From Plazaster borealis (Eukaryota; Echinodermata; Asteroidea; Forcipulatida; Labidiasteridae), in assembly GCA_021014325.1 (NCBI GenBank), contig CM037471.1, positions 22,340,818 through 22,404,817 on the forward strand: 64,000 nucleotides of DNA, written 5' to 3'. The position numbers and the translations under genes are program-made. The notes under the pieces were generated by a model. The model had not been told where the DNA came from. It made no database searches and saw nothing but the letters and a program-made list of their open reading frames with translations. This document shows, one piece after another, positions 1-12,860 of the stretch. Each line of letters opens with the position of its first letter. Positions within the stretch are counted from its first letter, which is position 1.

Positions 1-1100
1 CGAGACATACGAGGTAATTTAAAACAGGCAACCAGTTCCATCTACAAGATTTAAACCAATGCACAACAATGTTTGGAAACGTCGTCGAGACAACTGCTCT
101 TTTATAGAGTCAACACTCCCCCAAAAAGATACACAATGGCTGCAGTACCCGCAAGTTTACTATAATACAGTTGTATTACTTGGTTTTACCCATACACCGA
201 TGTGTGTAAAGCGCTTTATACCCGGGAAAAATACCGAGTAATACTTAACATCTATTAAATACAGTTATAGGCCTACGTCTTAATTCCACATAAAACCTTG
301 TCTCAATATTTTCTTGACACAAAACAAAAGAAAAATGTCTCCTGTGCTACCGGAGCGTTCCTGTGCCAAACCCTTCAGAGCAGAACTGGCGGCTGACGCT
401 ACTCGACTACGGCTGTGGCTGTTTCTAAGGGTGTTGCTATGGGCATCCTATGCTTCAACGCTTGGTCACGTGACATCTAGGAGTAGCCGCTATATGCCTA
501 CTTAGAAAGGCTGGAAATAATATAGTTTACTTCAGTTTCCAATATGGCGTGTGTTATCCGGTGCTCAATACATTCAAGTTGCAGGGCATAATATTTTAGC
601 TAAAAGAAACCCATGTTGTTTCAAACTTTTTCTCTGAACGAATTTTGACAGATGATGCTGTTTCAAAACGAAAAACATATAAAATTTCGCACGTGGCACG
701 GACAATGCACATAATGCAATGTAACATGCAAAATAATTGATAGCTGATGAACCTGAGATAATGTCGGGATCTCGACAATTATTCTTATGTTTAGTTTTTA
801 GTTAATTACCACTAATCACTGACGCATGTTTTCATGCAACACCTTAAATGAAAGCTTGTAACTTTATCGAATCTATAATAATAGCTATTTAAAAATCTAA
901 ATCTAAAAAAAATTGCAAATATCGGCCAAAAATCGGACCTAAAGCATCTTTTTTCAAGAGAATTTCAGACAACCTCTTTTATACAGTTTGAGGGTTTCCA
1001 GCAGTTCAATAACATGATCTTCTATCAAAAATGAATTTGTTTATCTGAAAATATACTACTGGAGAAACTTTTGAAAAATCTTACATATAATTTGCTTTGA
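1..1100. other. Non-coding stretch with a decayed inverted repeat
   Basis: No coding exon is recognised. Positions 375-490 hold a worn copy of the short inverted-repeat family seen intact at 3236-3381, with GGCGGCTGACGC near the left end and AGTAGCCGC near the right. The rest is AT-rich unique-looking sequence whose short open frames have no family signature. Confidence 0.35.
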
Positions 1101-1285
1101 TTTGAAAATTCAATGGTTCTAAACTTTATAATTTTGACAATGTTGTTAAACATGGTGCAGTTTCAATGTGAAATTTGTATTATCGCAATGCTTTGTTTTG
1201 AAAATTCAATGGTTCTAAACTTTAAAATTTTGAAAATTTTGGTAAAACTGGTGCAGTTACAATGTGAAATTTGTATTATCGCAGG
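1101..1285. repeat. Two-copy tandem duplication, period about 97 bp
   Basis: The sequence from 1104 recurs from 1201 with few changes. Both copies share GAAAATTCAATGGTTCTAAAC and end in a block with GAAATTTGTATTATCGCA. The duplication explains the repetitive 93-residue open frame over it, which is not called a gene. Confidence 0.85.
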
Positions 1286-3235
1286 TGGTGATATCAAAAA
1301 CATGCCCGTTGCTATAATCACTGAAAGATTCACATCTGTCGTTGACCAGTGCATCAAAACAGCCTGTATTTCTATAATGTTTCGGTTGATATGATTCACT
1401 ACACACATACACAAGTATAGGGTAATGGGACATTATTACTAATCCAGAAACTGCGGGTTTTTATGACAACGTTTGTATGGCATGCTTGTGTAATAGGTCC
1501 GTCGGGCGATGTGGTAAACCCCTATACAGCATGCACGACTTATTGGCGCCTTTATATCTCAGTGGGTTTGGTTTTGAGTTGAATCATATTGCATTAATTA
1601 GGAACGTGTACTTGGCATACTTTTGTTTTGTTTAAACTGTGAGGAACTTCATTGTGTTCAACAACGATTGGACGTAAGGTGTGTGAAAGTCCCGCGTTTT
1701 CGTCATAGGAAAACATGGTTTACACTACAAATCCATTCCTTAAATTAATTCCTTTTGCTACAACTTTCAATTTGAATCTTTAGGATAAACTGCACTCAAT
1801 GTAATGCTTGAAAATACTGCTCCCTGGTGTGCATTGTGCAACTTTGGGTACCCTTTTTGTGGGTCTTCTTCAGACGTATCGGAACGGCTTTGTATTCTTG
1901 ACGATTTTATGCAATGCCTCTAATACTATTCGTGTTCAATTCGAGAAATTTATCACATTCATTTGGATCTAAATTCTCAATAAATTGGAATTTCCTTTGA
2001 GGAAAATTCAAAAATTTATGAACATGAAATTTTGCCGAAACAAGTTAGGTTACCTTTTATGTATATTTATTTTAAAAAATACAAACCAAGTATTATTCTG
2101 AACAGACATGTTTGATAGAGCGACATTGTGGGCTTTCCCAGGTGTTATGATCCCTTTTCTCTAATATTTCCTGTTAAAAACACCCCACAAGTACAGTTAC
2201 TACCTAGAAATCACCTCACAATGTCCATCTTGTAGGCCCTACATGACAGCACTGTACTGTTCTCACAGACAAGGATTTTGAGGTCCCAAGTCCGTGAAAC
2301 CCACACACCAGGACACGGATCATACCAGACCGGGCTAGATGAGTCATTTTGACGGGGGGGCTTAACGGTCAAACTCGCGACTTTACCGGGAAGTTATTAC
2401 TATGTAAAAAACACATAGAATAATTATCCACCTTTATATCCTGCGGATTATATTTCCCGGTTTTGTTTCTAAATAGAAAACGCGGAAACGACGACAACAA
2501 CAACAACGAGTCTCCAAATATTGTATTGATTTTAGTTGGGTTAAATTAAGTTGAACTGACAAAGTTCCGTCTTATATAAGGGGAACCATGTAGGAAGCAA
2601 CTGGATGGAACGGTCTACAAATTCATGTTTCTGCTCAATCGGCTAGACGAATAAGTGGCAAATTTGGGGGGTACTTCTGGGACTTGTGGGTGATGTCATC
2701 CACACCGGAAAATTGGGGTTATGGAGGGGAAATTTGGTCTAATTGTTTCTTCCCAAGTTTCCATGGTAAGATTGAGTGTCGAGGGTGTTTTGTACTCGGG
2801 TATATCCTACAGTACATGTACAAGCATCTTACTTTTTTTTCTTAGATTTTAATTTTCGTTATTGTATGAATCGTCCACATGTGTTATTACTTCAGTTGGT
2901 TTCCTCTAGGTCTACTCGTTTTGTGCTGTTAGGACAATGGTTGTAAATTTGAGTTGGATTGTGACGACTGCCATAAATCATAATGGCAACATCTCTAAGG
3001 GTTTCATTGTGGATTATATAGCTACACCTTTGTTAAAATATTTTGTTTTTTAATTTCTCCCATGACGCGCCTAAGAAAAATAACCCATGTTTTTGTTCCT
3101 GCGTATTGTAAGACCGGTGCAAGACATCTCAATGTATTATTGGAGCATTTTATTTGTGGTGCATTGCTGAAGAATATTCCATTGGGGATGTGCTGTTCCA
3201 GTTTTCCCGCCATGCGGAACGCAAATACGAGTTTA
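1286..3235. other. No feature recognised
   Basis: AT-rich sequence without a recognisable exon, RNA gene or repeat. A short CAA/GAC-rich run lies near 2490-2510 and a G run at 2354-2360. Confidence 0.4.
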
Positions 3236-3381
3236 AACGACCGTGTCCGAATTGGCGGCTACAGCTACGGCTACGACTGGATCGTTGCGTCACCATGCGC
3301 TGAAGTATAGGACGTCCTTATATCAACACCCTTAGCAACAGTCGTAGCCGTAGCTGTAGCCGCCAATTCGGACAGGGCCCT
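3236..3381. mobile_element. Short inverted-repeat (MITE-like) element, GGCGGCTACAGC family
   Basis: The left arm reads TCCGAATTGGCGGCTACAGC and continues with CTACGGCTACGACTG. The right arm is its near-perfect reverse complement, and the two are separated by about 65 bp. The arms of about 35 bp could fold into a strong hairpin. No coding capacity is visible. Related GC-rich inverted repeats occur at 13907-14055, 33008-33157 and 42735-42870, with a decayed one at 375-490. Confidence 0.75.
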
Positions 3382-4999
3382 ATGGTTCTCTGACTTGAAT
3401 TGAGATACCACCCCCCCCTGACTCTTGAACAGGAGAAGCCAAAGCGAGGTCCCTGGGGATCGGAGTGGCAGCCCCCATTAGTTTTGGCTCTCTCTGTCCT
3501 TTCTATGCTCAAACAGAGCTTCACTCCTGCTGCCTCATTATATTGGTATCTGATGAGCCTATTTCTCCTATAGTTGATCCTCTATTTGAAATGAATGTTA
3601 CAATGTTATATGCGTAAGCCCTACTTTAGATCAAATCTTTGGGAGTTACAAGTCATACAAGTCGTAGAGCAGAAATGGCTATTATAAATGATTGTATAAG
3701 TGATCGGGAAAAAAAGCTACCATTGAGGCTCAGTTTCAGATGTGTAATATTGATTGAGAAGAATTTTATTTGTTATTCTAAAAAATATTCCAGCAGTTTC
3801 GTTGAATACAATAAAGAAGGCCCCTGGAGCCCCCCCCCCCCCACAACAAACCCAAACCCGACGTGCACAGCCTTGGCGTACCGTACTGATGTGGCCAGGG
3901 GGATCTGGAATTGAAACCTGGACCCCCCCCACCCCCACCACCATCAACGAAAAACCCGATCTACACGGTCAGAGCAGTTTTATTTATTAATCAATGTTTC
4001 AACGTTACTATGTAAACACTTCTGCTTATTACTTAATGTTGTTATGTATATCATTGTTGTTACCCTCCCGGGGTTATGGGGGTGGTATGTTCCTGAATGT
4101 GGAATCAAACAGTCAGTCAATCTGCTGACATTTCATTTAAAAAAATAATTATTAAGCGTCATGTAGCTACCACTATTAACTCAGCCTTTTATGCCCACAC
4201 ACTGTGTCTTTTGTCGTGAATGAACTCTGTGACATCATGCTGTCAGTTCATACCAACCAGCCACAATACAAAATTCTGATGTTGTTTAAATATTAGACAA
4301 TTAACCATTTCTTTGTTCTTGTCTTCTAAAACGATATTTCACTGTATACATCTTCAAAAGGCTATACATTGTATAGTGATATATTTACGGGTGGCGACAA
4401 CAAATGGCTTTAATTAACGCAGAGCATGTGAGTTTTCATCTTTGTGTCGACTACGTCAGTACCGGCTCTATGGCGGGAATTATTATTATTAACATCAAGG
4501 TGGTGATTATATAAAGTGAAGCCATTACGGTGACTCATTCCTCTATTCCAGCCTTTGGAAGTGACTCTATATTTAGATTTCATATCTTTGATTGGCAGAT
4601 GGAGGAGGAAATGCACAAAAGGAGTAAGAGGTATCATGTTGTCATGGAGTCAAGATGTAAGAAATTCTCTCAAGTCGCGGATGACGGTGGTTTTTTGAGA
4701 TTTATTGTCGAGATGATGATGATGATGATGATGCTGAGGGAGATTGGAAGAATAAGAAACAAGAGAAGATGACATGACGCGGCATGGGGAATCAATAATG
4801 CAGATGGTATGATAATAACGACTTGAAGAAGTATGAGTTTTAAGATGATGGTGCTGATGGGTATTTTTTAATCATATACACTGTCTTCGGTTGTGTTTGT
4901 TGCCGCATATAGCAACATCTTAAAGAATTGTCGTCCCCCTCATCTTCTCCATTTTTCTCATCCGTTCCGTCTACATGTTATCTAATTTCATCGTTGTCA
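3382..4999. other. Non-coding stretch with C runs and a short microsatellite
   Basis: C-rich homopolymer runs lie near 3829-3842 and 3923-3942, and an (ATG)n microsatellite of about seven units at 4712-4732. Overlapping short open frames on both strands have no recognisable protein family. Confidence 0.4.
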
Positions 5000-6720
5000 T
5001 CATTCCCATTCACACCATAGATGTACTGCTTCGAAATCAAAATCACCCACAACATGTTTAATCACCATCAAGACATTCTGCTCCACCATCACCTTATTAA
5101 ACATCATCAATATTAGCTTCATCGTTGTCCACATCATCCACAAAATCTTCATTGCCATCATCATCATCATCCACCTCTTCATCATGACCGGCAAGAACAT
5201 TCTTAAACATCTTCATCACCATAGCAACATAATGAATAAATCCACAACATGAGGAAACTGAAAGAGGCATTGTGGATTTTGTTGTATTCCACAAAGTGAA
5301 TCCGCAATGTGCACAATTATTATGTAACAGTTCAGGAATCATCATCCATAACAACATCTTCAAACCATAGCATCAACATCGCAACAGCTTCTTAATTTTT
5401 TTATCATCATCTCAATTCAACATCATCCAGAAACATCATGATCATTATCATCCGCATCTTAGTATCATCCACATCTTCGTTGATCATTAAAAGCATCAAC
5501 ATCATCAACAACATCTTCACTACTTTTCATCATCATCACCAGCAGCAGCAGCAGCAGCAACAACAACATCATCAACACCATCCACAATAACATCTTCACA
5601 AAAGTTAGAATTGAGACCAATATTTTCCACAACAGCATCGTCTCCATGGCTATCATCAACAGAAACACCATTACCACTATCATTAGCGTCCACACCTTCA
5701 TCATGATCAGCAACAAACATCAACATCATCCACAACATGCATCTCTAATCACATCATCACCTCTATCTCTGTAATGATCAGCAACAAAATCAACACCATC
5801 CAACACAAAAACATCCTGAAACAATTATAGTACCATTATTATTCATTCTCAATAGCATCATCATCAACATAATGTTCAACTACATCATCAACTCCATCTC
5901 CGTTATCATGATCAGCATCATCAATACATTCTCGATCAAAATTAGCATCATCCACAACAAAGTCTTCAATGTCATCGTCATCCATACCATTATTATCAAC
6001 AACATCCACAACATCCACAACAACGCATTCCTCAAACAAATATTATCATCATCATTACATTCTCGATCAAAATTAGCACCAGCATCCACAACAAAGTCTC
6101 AGTATCATCGTCATCTCCATACAATGATTATCAACAACATCAACAACGTCCACAACAACGCATTCCTCAAACAAATATTATCATCAGCATTACATTCTCG
6201 ATCAAAATTAGCACCAGCATCCACAACAAAGTCTCAATATCATCGTCATCTCCATACAATGATTATCAACAACATCAACAACGTCCACAACAACACATTC
6301 CTCGAACAATTATCATCCTCATCATCAATACATTCTCTATCAAAATTAGCATCATCCACAACAAAATCTTCGATGTTATCGTCATCTCCATACCATGATT
6401 ATCAACAACATCAGAAACATCAACAACGCATTCCACAAACAATTATCATCATCATCAATACATTCTCGATCAAAATAAGCATCATCCACAGCAAAGTCTT
6501 CAATGTAATCGTCATCTCCATACCATGATTATCAACAACATCAACAACATACACAACAACACATTCCTCGAACAATTATCATCATCATCAATACATTCTC
6601 GATCAAAATTAGCATCATCCACAACAAAATCTTCGATGTTTAATATCGTCTTCCCCGTAACCATGATTATCAACAACATCCACAACAACGCATTCCACAA
6701 ACAATTATCACCATGGCATC
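5000..6720. repeat. ATC/AAC-rich low-complexity tract with a 133-bp tandem array
   Basis: The first 900 bases are loosely repeated ATCATC and AACAAC triplets. From about 5918 to 6715 there is an ordered array. The landmark CTCGATCAAAAT falls at about 5931, 6062, 6197, 6335 (as CTCTAT), 6465 and 6598, giving steps of 130-138 bp and about six copies. Asn/His/Ile-rich frames on + and Asp-rich frames on - follow from the triplet bias and are not called genes. The tract ends in a T/G-rich run with GTTGTTGTTG near 6730-6755. Confidence 0.85.
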
Positions 6721-6759
6721 GCCATCAACATTGTTGCTGTTGTTGTTGTTGTTTTTGTG

Positions 6760-8080
6760 TGTTGCTGTTTTTTGTTTTGTTTTTTTCCTTTTTACGCATT
6801 GTTGTATTTTGGTGTTCTATCTTTGACATACTGATGAGGCTCTTTTTTTTCCCTGTACAATGTGACCAGAATGAAAAGCCGCGTTCGAATCAACTTTTGA
6901 CTCATAAAAGCAACTTGGGACCGCATACAGACAACTTTTGCCTGACTTTTATAGTTTGTGAAATCCCTGGACAGATGGCTGGCGCTGCGGCACGAAACGC
7001 GTCCAAATACAATCCGACCGGGGAATATTAATGTACCCTGACATCAAAAATGTTATCGCTAAAATTAATTCATGGATGAATCATGCACTTTGACGCGCGT
7101 GATTCGAGCTCCGTTTACTTTGTGATACATTAGTTGTGTTTGTTTATCAAATCAGGCAATATAAATTTAGAGAGAAGGCAATGTATAATGAGAATTAATA
7201 ACTGTTTTGTCAAGGGAATTGATACCGGGGTTAAAGTGTTGGTCTCGGCCGGCGACCGCGAAACGAGCGATCGCAAATCACAGGAAATAATACAGAAACA
7301 GTGTATTTTTGGGGAGTCAGTTCATTGTCACAAAGGCCCATATCTTGCAAAATAACCTCTAAGTTAATAAAACAAACTTGGTGTCGTTTTACCTAGGCTT
7401 GTAGGTAGGTATTGGGAGTAAGGGGCGGAGTCCCTGGGGTCCACACCCTCTTTTAGATTGCCGTTATTCAAAATTATAACATGAACAAATTTGACTCATA
7501 GCTTTTGCCTTTTCCCGCCCCTTTCCAATTTTTCTTTTACCGGAAATCTGTTCCACCTTTTCTGGAGACCATAACGGTGCAAGATGTTTACGCATTAACT
7601 TCAGCCAAAAAGCATCTGAAGTTAACATCTCACGCTATAATGCGAGCGAGGTGATACTGGGTATATACCAACCGCATCTCTGGACGCAGCATTCAAATAC
7701 GAACACCACGGAAATGTGAATCTCCAGAAGTCACCTTATATAGGCGATCTTTGGAGATTCAAATTTTCGACATACTTCTATTGGTTTTAACCAACGGGGG
7801 GATTTCAGAAGAAATAATTTCGCAGGATGCTTACATCCATTAACATCTTTATAACAAGTGAAGGCTTTTGAATAGAATTCTTTTTCCCGGGGTCAATACC
7901 AACGTAAGACCCTACCTTTAAAGCAGCTGCACGAAGTTGTCTATTAATATATAATCACTTTATTGAGTAAAGCTTTTAGAGTGATTATTTGTTTATTGTT
8001 CATTTATTACACATCAAACAGCACAATTAGCGCCAATAACAGAATGAATATAGAAATGAGAAGACATTTTAAGTTTACTT
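6760..8080. other. No feature recognised
   Basis: Unique-looking AT-rich sequence. No exon with plausible splice sites and coding character, RNA gene or clear repeat was seen. Confidence 0.35.
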
Positions 8081-8087
8081 TTTAGAT

Positions 8088-8255
8088 GTGGGAGGAAAAC
8101 CCAAATGAGGGAAAACCACGCAAGGGACTGAAAACCCAGGTAAAGAAAGAAATCAATGAGAGCAAAGTAACCTATTCCCCAACGCGTAAATAAATCAGGC
8201 TGAGATTCGAACCCGCGACCTCCCACGCCCGAGTGGTACTCAACTTCACAGAATG
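8088..8255 (-). mobile_element. tRNA-derived SINE fragment, family S4
   Basis: Read on the - strand, the region near 8200-8245 carries a tRNA-like head with a B-box-like GGTTCGAATCTCA. It is followed by a tail with GGGTTTTCAGTCCCTTGC and GGTTTTCCTC. The same tail type appears at 28500-28568. It is a short, decayed copy and not a tRNA gene, because the acceptor stem and anticodon arm do not pair. Confidence 0.5.
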
Positions 8256-8923
8256 TGCACAACTTTCCACCACTAACAATAATATTTCATGTCCAGGATA
8301 GTATTTGTTAGGAAAGTGAAAGTCCTCAAATAAAAGCTACGTCACGCGGGAAATTATTTGGAAGTGGGCGAATTGTGATTGGAAATGTATCATCAGATAG
8401 ACATAAGTTGTGAACATTTTCTCGGAAAAAGCATTGAAATAAACTGCTATACGTTCACATTCTGTTTCTATTTTACTTATCACATGATTGTTACAAACAC
8501 ATCTGTCAATGTTCTATCCGAAGGGAATACTTCATGTTAGCTTAAATGGAAACGGGAAATTAAACGAGGACATGAACATCATTTTCCTATGACTTATCAT
8601 TCACACATAGGCCTACATTTCCGACTTCATTCATTGTCATCAAAACTGTGCTATTTTTAACATTTAAGCGGAACATTGTTCAGTGGAATGAACTACATCT
8701 ATTTTTAAGCCACCATTTTCCAGAGGAGTACATTAATTATAAATCGTCAAATTCTGAGAATTATACTGCATTAAACTGTCACTTCACCGAACCGGTGAAC
8801 GCTTCATTGGCTGAACTGTCCATTGTGTCTGCTTCCCCTCCCTCCTACGTGAATATCTTGACAATCGTTTTTTTCCAACGACCCTTTATAAAAAGGGGAA
8901 CAAACGGTCGACCCAACCCGATG

Positions 8924-9302
8924 TTAAAGGCATCGTACACGTTTGGTAATGACTCTGAAAATTTATGGCAATAAAAACTTACTTGGTAAGAAGTACAGCA
9001 GCTTTGGATAGTATAATGCATTTTGAGAGACTTTTTACTTCGAAGGACTGCGGTTATGGAAAAATATATCACTTTTTATCCCAAAAATATTTGGAATATT
9101 GAGAAGCGTTACGGTAACGCTTCTCAGAGTGTGTATTCCATTAATGAAGATTATTCTTCCTGTGTGGACATAACCGCTCCAGATTTTCGGCAATATCTCA
9201 AAAAACTCTACCACCTTTTGAAATGAAATTTTTTATTTACAACTATATAGGATTGAAAGTAAGCAATAGGCTCCAATTACCAAACGTGTACGATGCCTTT
9301 AA
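8924..9302. mobile_element. TTAA-flanked inverted-repeat element, family P1
   Basis: It begins TTAAAGGCATCGTACACG and ends with the reverse complement at 9280-9302. The TTAA at each end fits the target site of piggyBac-type transposons. Inside is a second imperfect palindrome around 9105-9125 (GAAGCGTTACGGTAACGCTT), so most of the element can fold back. It has no transposase frame and is therefore non-autonomous. Other P1 copies are at 15891, 16786, 37016 and 58316. Confidence 0.85.
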
Positions 9303-10377
9303 GCACAGGCTTTTGTAAGTTCACCAGCCTTATTGAGACCCTGGCACGTACGCCACCCCCTTCCTCACAGAGCACGTGAAGAGAGTGCTGTGGTGAGATT
9401 TTGAGGAGCGGGCTCCGCCCTAACAACTTTCTGAGCACCAACAATAAAGCTTTTTATGCAAAGAACTTATCGCCAGGCAAATATATTTGCTAACAAAAAT
9501 AACAGATTGGCATCAGTCGCAATAGTGTGAATAACATGGCGTTTTAGCTGGTAAGTTGATTCTGCTAAGCAGCGTAATTTTTTGTGGAGTCCAAAATTTG
9601 GTTCTACAAAATGGCGGACCGTGTTAGTTCACGAAGTAAAAGGAAAACCACACAAAGTTCGAGGATGTTTGTGTGAATCGTTAGGTTCTACTTTTAAAAT
9701 ATCTTTCCAACCATATTCATTAAACGCTTTTAAAAGCCCGAAGCGCACAAATCCGAATGCAATTTGTCCCTTTAATTCATACATATCAATATTTATCAGT
9801 TAAACTCGATATGTTCAAATTCAAATATCTTAAATGTTCAATGAATTCAAAACAACCAACTATACACAAAACACGAGTATAATTTTTCATATGGCAGTAT
9901 ACCAAATGTGGATTTTCATACCGAGTCGAATATGGTGCTTCTGGAGGCCTACATGTATATTATATATACACTGCCTGCAGTTTATTCAATAATAATTTAA
10001 TTTCAACTCATTCCAATTGCTGGGGGCAAACACAACACACAAATGGAATCATCGTAATCTTCTTAGTGGTTTTTTTTCGTCTTCTTTTGATGTGTGTAGT
10101 GGCTTACTTTTAATTTTAAAGGTCCATAGAATCTATAGATAAAAATGCTTTCTTGAAATCGTTTACATTTGAATTTTCCTAAATAATGTTTAAATATCGG
10201 AAAGTTTACTTTGTATGAAGTTGGAACTTGCCCTTAGGTTTTGTTCGGTCTGACTGAATGAAATCGTCGAGAAATTCATGGCAGAATCGGACAAGAGGCA
10301 CGGGAGAGCACGGAAAGAGCAAGAGCAAAGCAGAGCAACAAAGCCAGGCAGCACAGGGCACAGTCGAGAAGAATAGT
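9303..10377. other. No feature recognised
   Basis: AT-rich sequence with a few short open frames that lack family signatures. A purine-rich stretch (AGAGCACGGAAAGAGCAAGAG) at 10300-10330 leads into the tandem array that follows. Confidence 0.35.
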
Positions 10378-10985
10378 AAAAGCGTACGACAGAATAGTAC
10401 AGAGTATACGACAGGATTTTACAGCGTACGACAGAATAGTACAGGGTAAACGAAAGACTATGTATACAGGGTATACGACATAATAGTACAGGTTATGCGA
10501 CAGAATAGTACAGGGTATACGACAGAATAGTACAGGGTATACGACAGAATAGTACAGGGTATATACGACAGAATAGTGAAGGGTATACGACAGGATTTTA
10601 CAGCGTACGACAGAATAGTACAGGGTATACGAAAGACTATGTATACAGGGTATACGACATAATAGTACAGGTTATGCGACAGAATAGTACAGGGTATACG
10701 ACAGAATAGTACAGGGTATACGACAGAATAGTACAGTGCACTACGAAATAGTACAGAGTATACGACATAATAGATCAGCGTGAATAGACAGGGTACCGTG
10801 TTCGACAGAATAGTAGAATAGTATACGACAGAATAGTACAGCGTATGATAGAGCAGTACACAGGGTATGCGACAGATAGTACCGTATATGACAGCATAGT
10901 AGGCCTACAGCGTACATGTACGACAACAAAGTACACAGTTTACAACAAAATAGTACAACGTATACGGCAGAATAATACAAGGTAT
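10378..10985. repeat. 22-bp minisatellite with 179-bp higher-order repeat
   Basis: The basic unit is GTATACGACAGAATAGTACAGG (22 bp) and contains the palindrome GTATAC. A variant block with ACAGGATTTTACAGCG occurs at 10411 and again at 10590. The variants after it (a GAAAGACTATG unit, a GACATAATAG unit, a GTTATGCGAC unit) recur in the same order, so a block of 179 bp has been duplicated as a whole. The array decays after about 10740, with degenerate units to about 11030. Confidence 0.9.
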
Positions 10986-11220
10986 ACCACAGAATAACAC
11001 ATAATGTGTAGCATAGAGTTTACGGCAGAATAGCTTAGAGATTATAAAGAAAGAGTAAGAGGTAGGGCAAACACCAACCGCGAAAAAGCCAGGAGAGGCG
11101 GACCATTAAGTAGAAATGAAAAAATGCGAAAAACGATATTTCTTTAAACCCAGTTTTATGATTATCTCTTTAAAGAACTATACAGTCGAACAATCCATGG
11201 GATGAGCGCATCGAGTTGGG

Positions 11221-11361
11221 ATGTTTTTGTTTTTTCTCCTCTCCTCGACTTCGAAGACCAACGGTGTCATTCGTGTCGATCCGAGCAAGTCTAGCGACTC
11301 GGAGGCACCGATAATTTCTCTGGAGAGTCAGCTGTACACCCTCGCCTGTAAGACGGGCTAA
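11221..11361 (+). CDS. Small open frame, possible exon (46 residues), unrecognised
   Basis: An ATG at 11221 opens a 46-codon frame ending TAA at 11359-11361. The protein starts with a short hydrophobic stretch (MFLFFLL) followed by a polar part (TNGVIRVDPSKSSDSEAP). Codon use looks more coding-like than the surroundings, with several C- or G-ending codons. The T/C-rich run before ACTTCGAAG could instead be a polypyrimidine tract, which would make this an internal or terminal exon. No family is recognised and no partner exon was found. Chance is a real possibility. Confidence 0.15.
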   Translation: MFLFFLLSSTSKTNGVIRVDPSKSSDSEAPIISLESQLYTLACKTG

Positions 11362-11716
11362 TGAACCTTAAGATTAGACATCTAGGCGCGAGAGGCACTT
11401 CTATAATAACGCTGGAATCATAACTATAAACAAAATGCAAGACTTCGGGACTTCTTTTACCTCCTTGAAATTGTCGTGATGTGATAATTTTGTCCGGGGA
11501 GAAACAACATTAATTATTGACCGTTTCCACTTAAAGGGGGATTTGATGTCACAATCATGTCACAATCAGTGAAGGTTTTTTTATGTGAAAACTGTGAAGT
11601 CACAGAGGAAGGGAATTAACAGGAATGGGAATGGTCATTAACCCGTATGAACATTGTCCAAAAAACCAGGGTTCGTAACATGAACTGGTCCTTGATGTAT
11701 GCATGAACAAAAAGGC
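11362..11716. other. No feature recognised
   Basis: Unique-looking sequence with no exon or repeat signal. It includes a direct duplication of GTCACAATCA at about 11548-11568. Confidence 0.3.
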
Positions 11717-12074
11717 TCAAAGGTATCGTACACGTTTGGTAATGACTCAAAACAAATGTTAGCATAAAAACTTACTTGGTAACAAGCAACGGAGAGCTAT
11801 TGATAGTATAAAACATTGTTGGAAACGACTCTGTCTGAAGTAACGTAGTTTTTGAGGAGGTAATTTCTCACTAAAATAATAACAAGTTTTTATTCCTATC
11901 TGAAAGCACACAAATTTGAACAACAAGGGTGTTTTTTCTTTAATCATTTTCTTGCAACTTCGATGACCAATTGAGCCCAAATTTTCACAGGCTTGTTATT
12001 TTATGCATATGTTGGGATACACCAAGTGAGAATACTGGTCTTTGACAATTTCCAAACGTGTTCAGTGCCTTTAA
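11717..12074. mobile_element. TTAA-type inverted-repeat element, family P2
   Basis: The left end AAAGGTATCGTACACGTTTGG is nearly the same as family P1, but the interior differs. The right end reads CCAAACGTGTTCAGTGCCTTTAA. The right flank keeps TTAA; the left has decayed to TCAA. A closely matching copy lies at 23210-23582. No coding capacity is visible. Confidence 0.8.
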
Positions 12075-12436
12075 GGATAGATTGCAGTGAACGGGGTGCA
12101 ATGGGGACCATATCTTAAACTGGAAACAGACTACCGAGTTGCATAATTATTGTTATTCTATCGTAACCGTGTAGAGTTATATTGTCAATGCTCTATATTA
12201 TCGTAACAAACTGCCAGAACCTTTTTTGAATTCTTACCGTGCGGTAATAAATAGTTGGTGTAAAAAATTGTTTAATCAATATTTATAAAAATCTTTCCTT
12301 TGTGGTAATAAAAATAAAAATAAATATAAATAAAAGACACCACAAAATCAACCAAACAAACAAACATTTAAAAAAAAATTAATCTCCAAGTTACGAATTA
12401 TAACGCCATCTACAACAAAATGAAACCAAATTTTTC
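12075..12436. other. No feature recognised
   Basis: AT-rich sequence with an AAATAAA-rich run at about 12305-12335 and no gene signal. Confidence 0.3.
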
Positions 12437-12860
12437 AAACCGTAAATACGGATTCACAATGCGTTATTACGGATTCATAAGAGTCCGTTTTAACAGAATT
12501 CAAACCGTTATTGCGGATTCACAATTCGTTATTGCGGTTTCACAATACGTTATTGCGGTTTCACAATCCGTTTTTACAGATTTACAAACCGTTATTGCGG
12601 ACTCACAATTCGTTATTGCGGATTCACAATCCGTTATTCGGTTTCACAATCCGTTATTGCGGTTTCACAGTCCATTTGTACAGATTTACAAACCGTTATT
12701 GCGGTTTCACAATCCGTTATTGCGGTTTCACAATCTGTTATTGCGGTTTCGCAATCCGTTATTGCGGTTTCACAATCCGTTTTTACAGATTCAAACCGTT
12801 ATTGCGGATTCACAATCCGTTATTGCGGTTTCACAATCCGTTACTGCGGTTTCACAAGCC
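12437..12860. repeat. 21-bp minisatellite
   Basis: The unit is CACAATCCGTTATTGCGGTTT (21 bp). Variants include CACAATTCG, TTTACAGATT and GCGGATT. The unit length is a multiple of three, so frames stay open across it (158 and 120 residues, 7-residue periodic); this is treated as a by-product. One inverted unit (ACGGATTGTGAA) lies beyond the array at about 12904-12916. Confidence 0.9.

Noticed and set aside
5872..7031. 218- and 168-residue Asn/His/Ile-rich open frames on +
   Set aside because: They lie on the ATC/AAC tandem array, mirror Asp-rich frames on the other strand, and have no domain or splice support.
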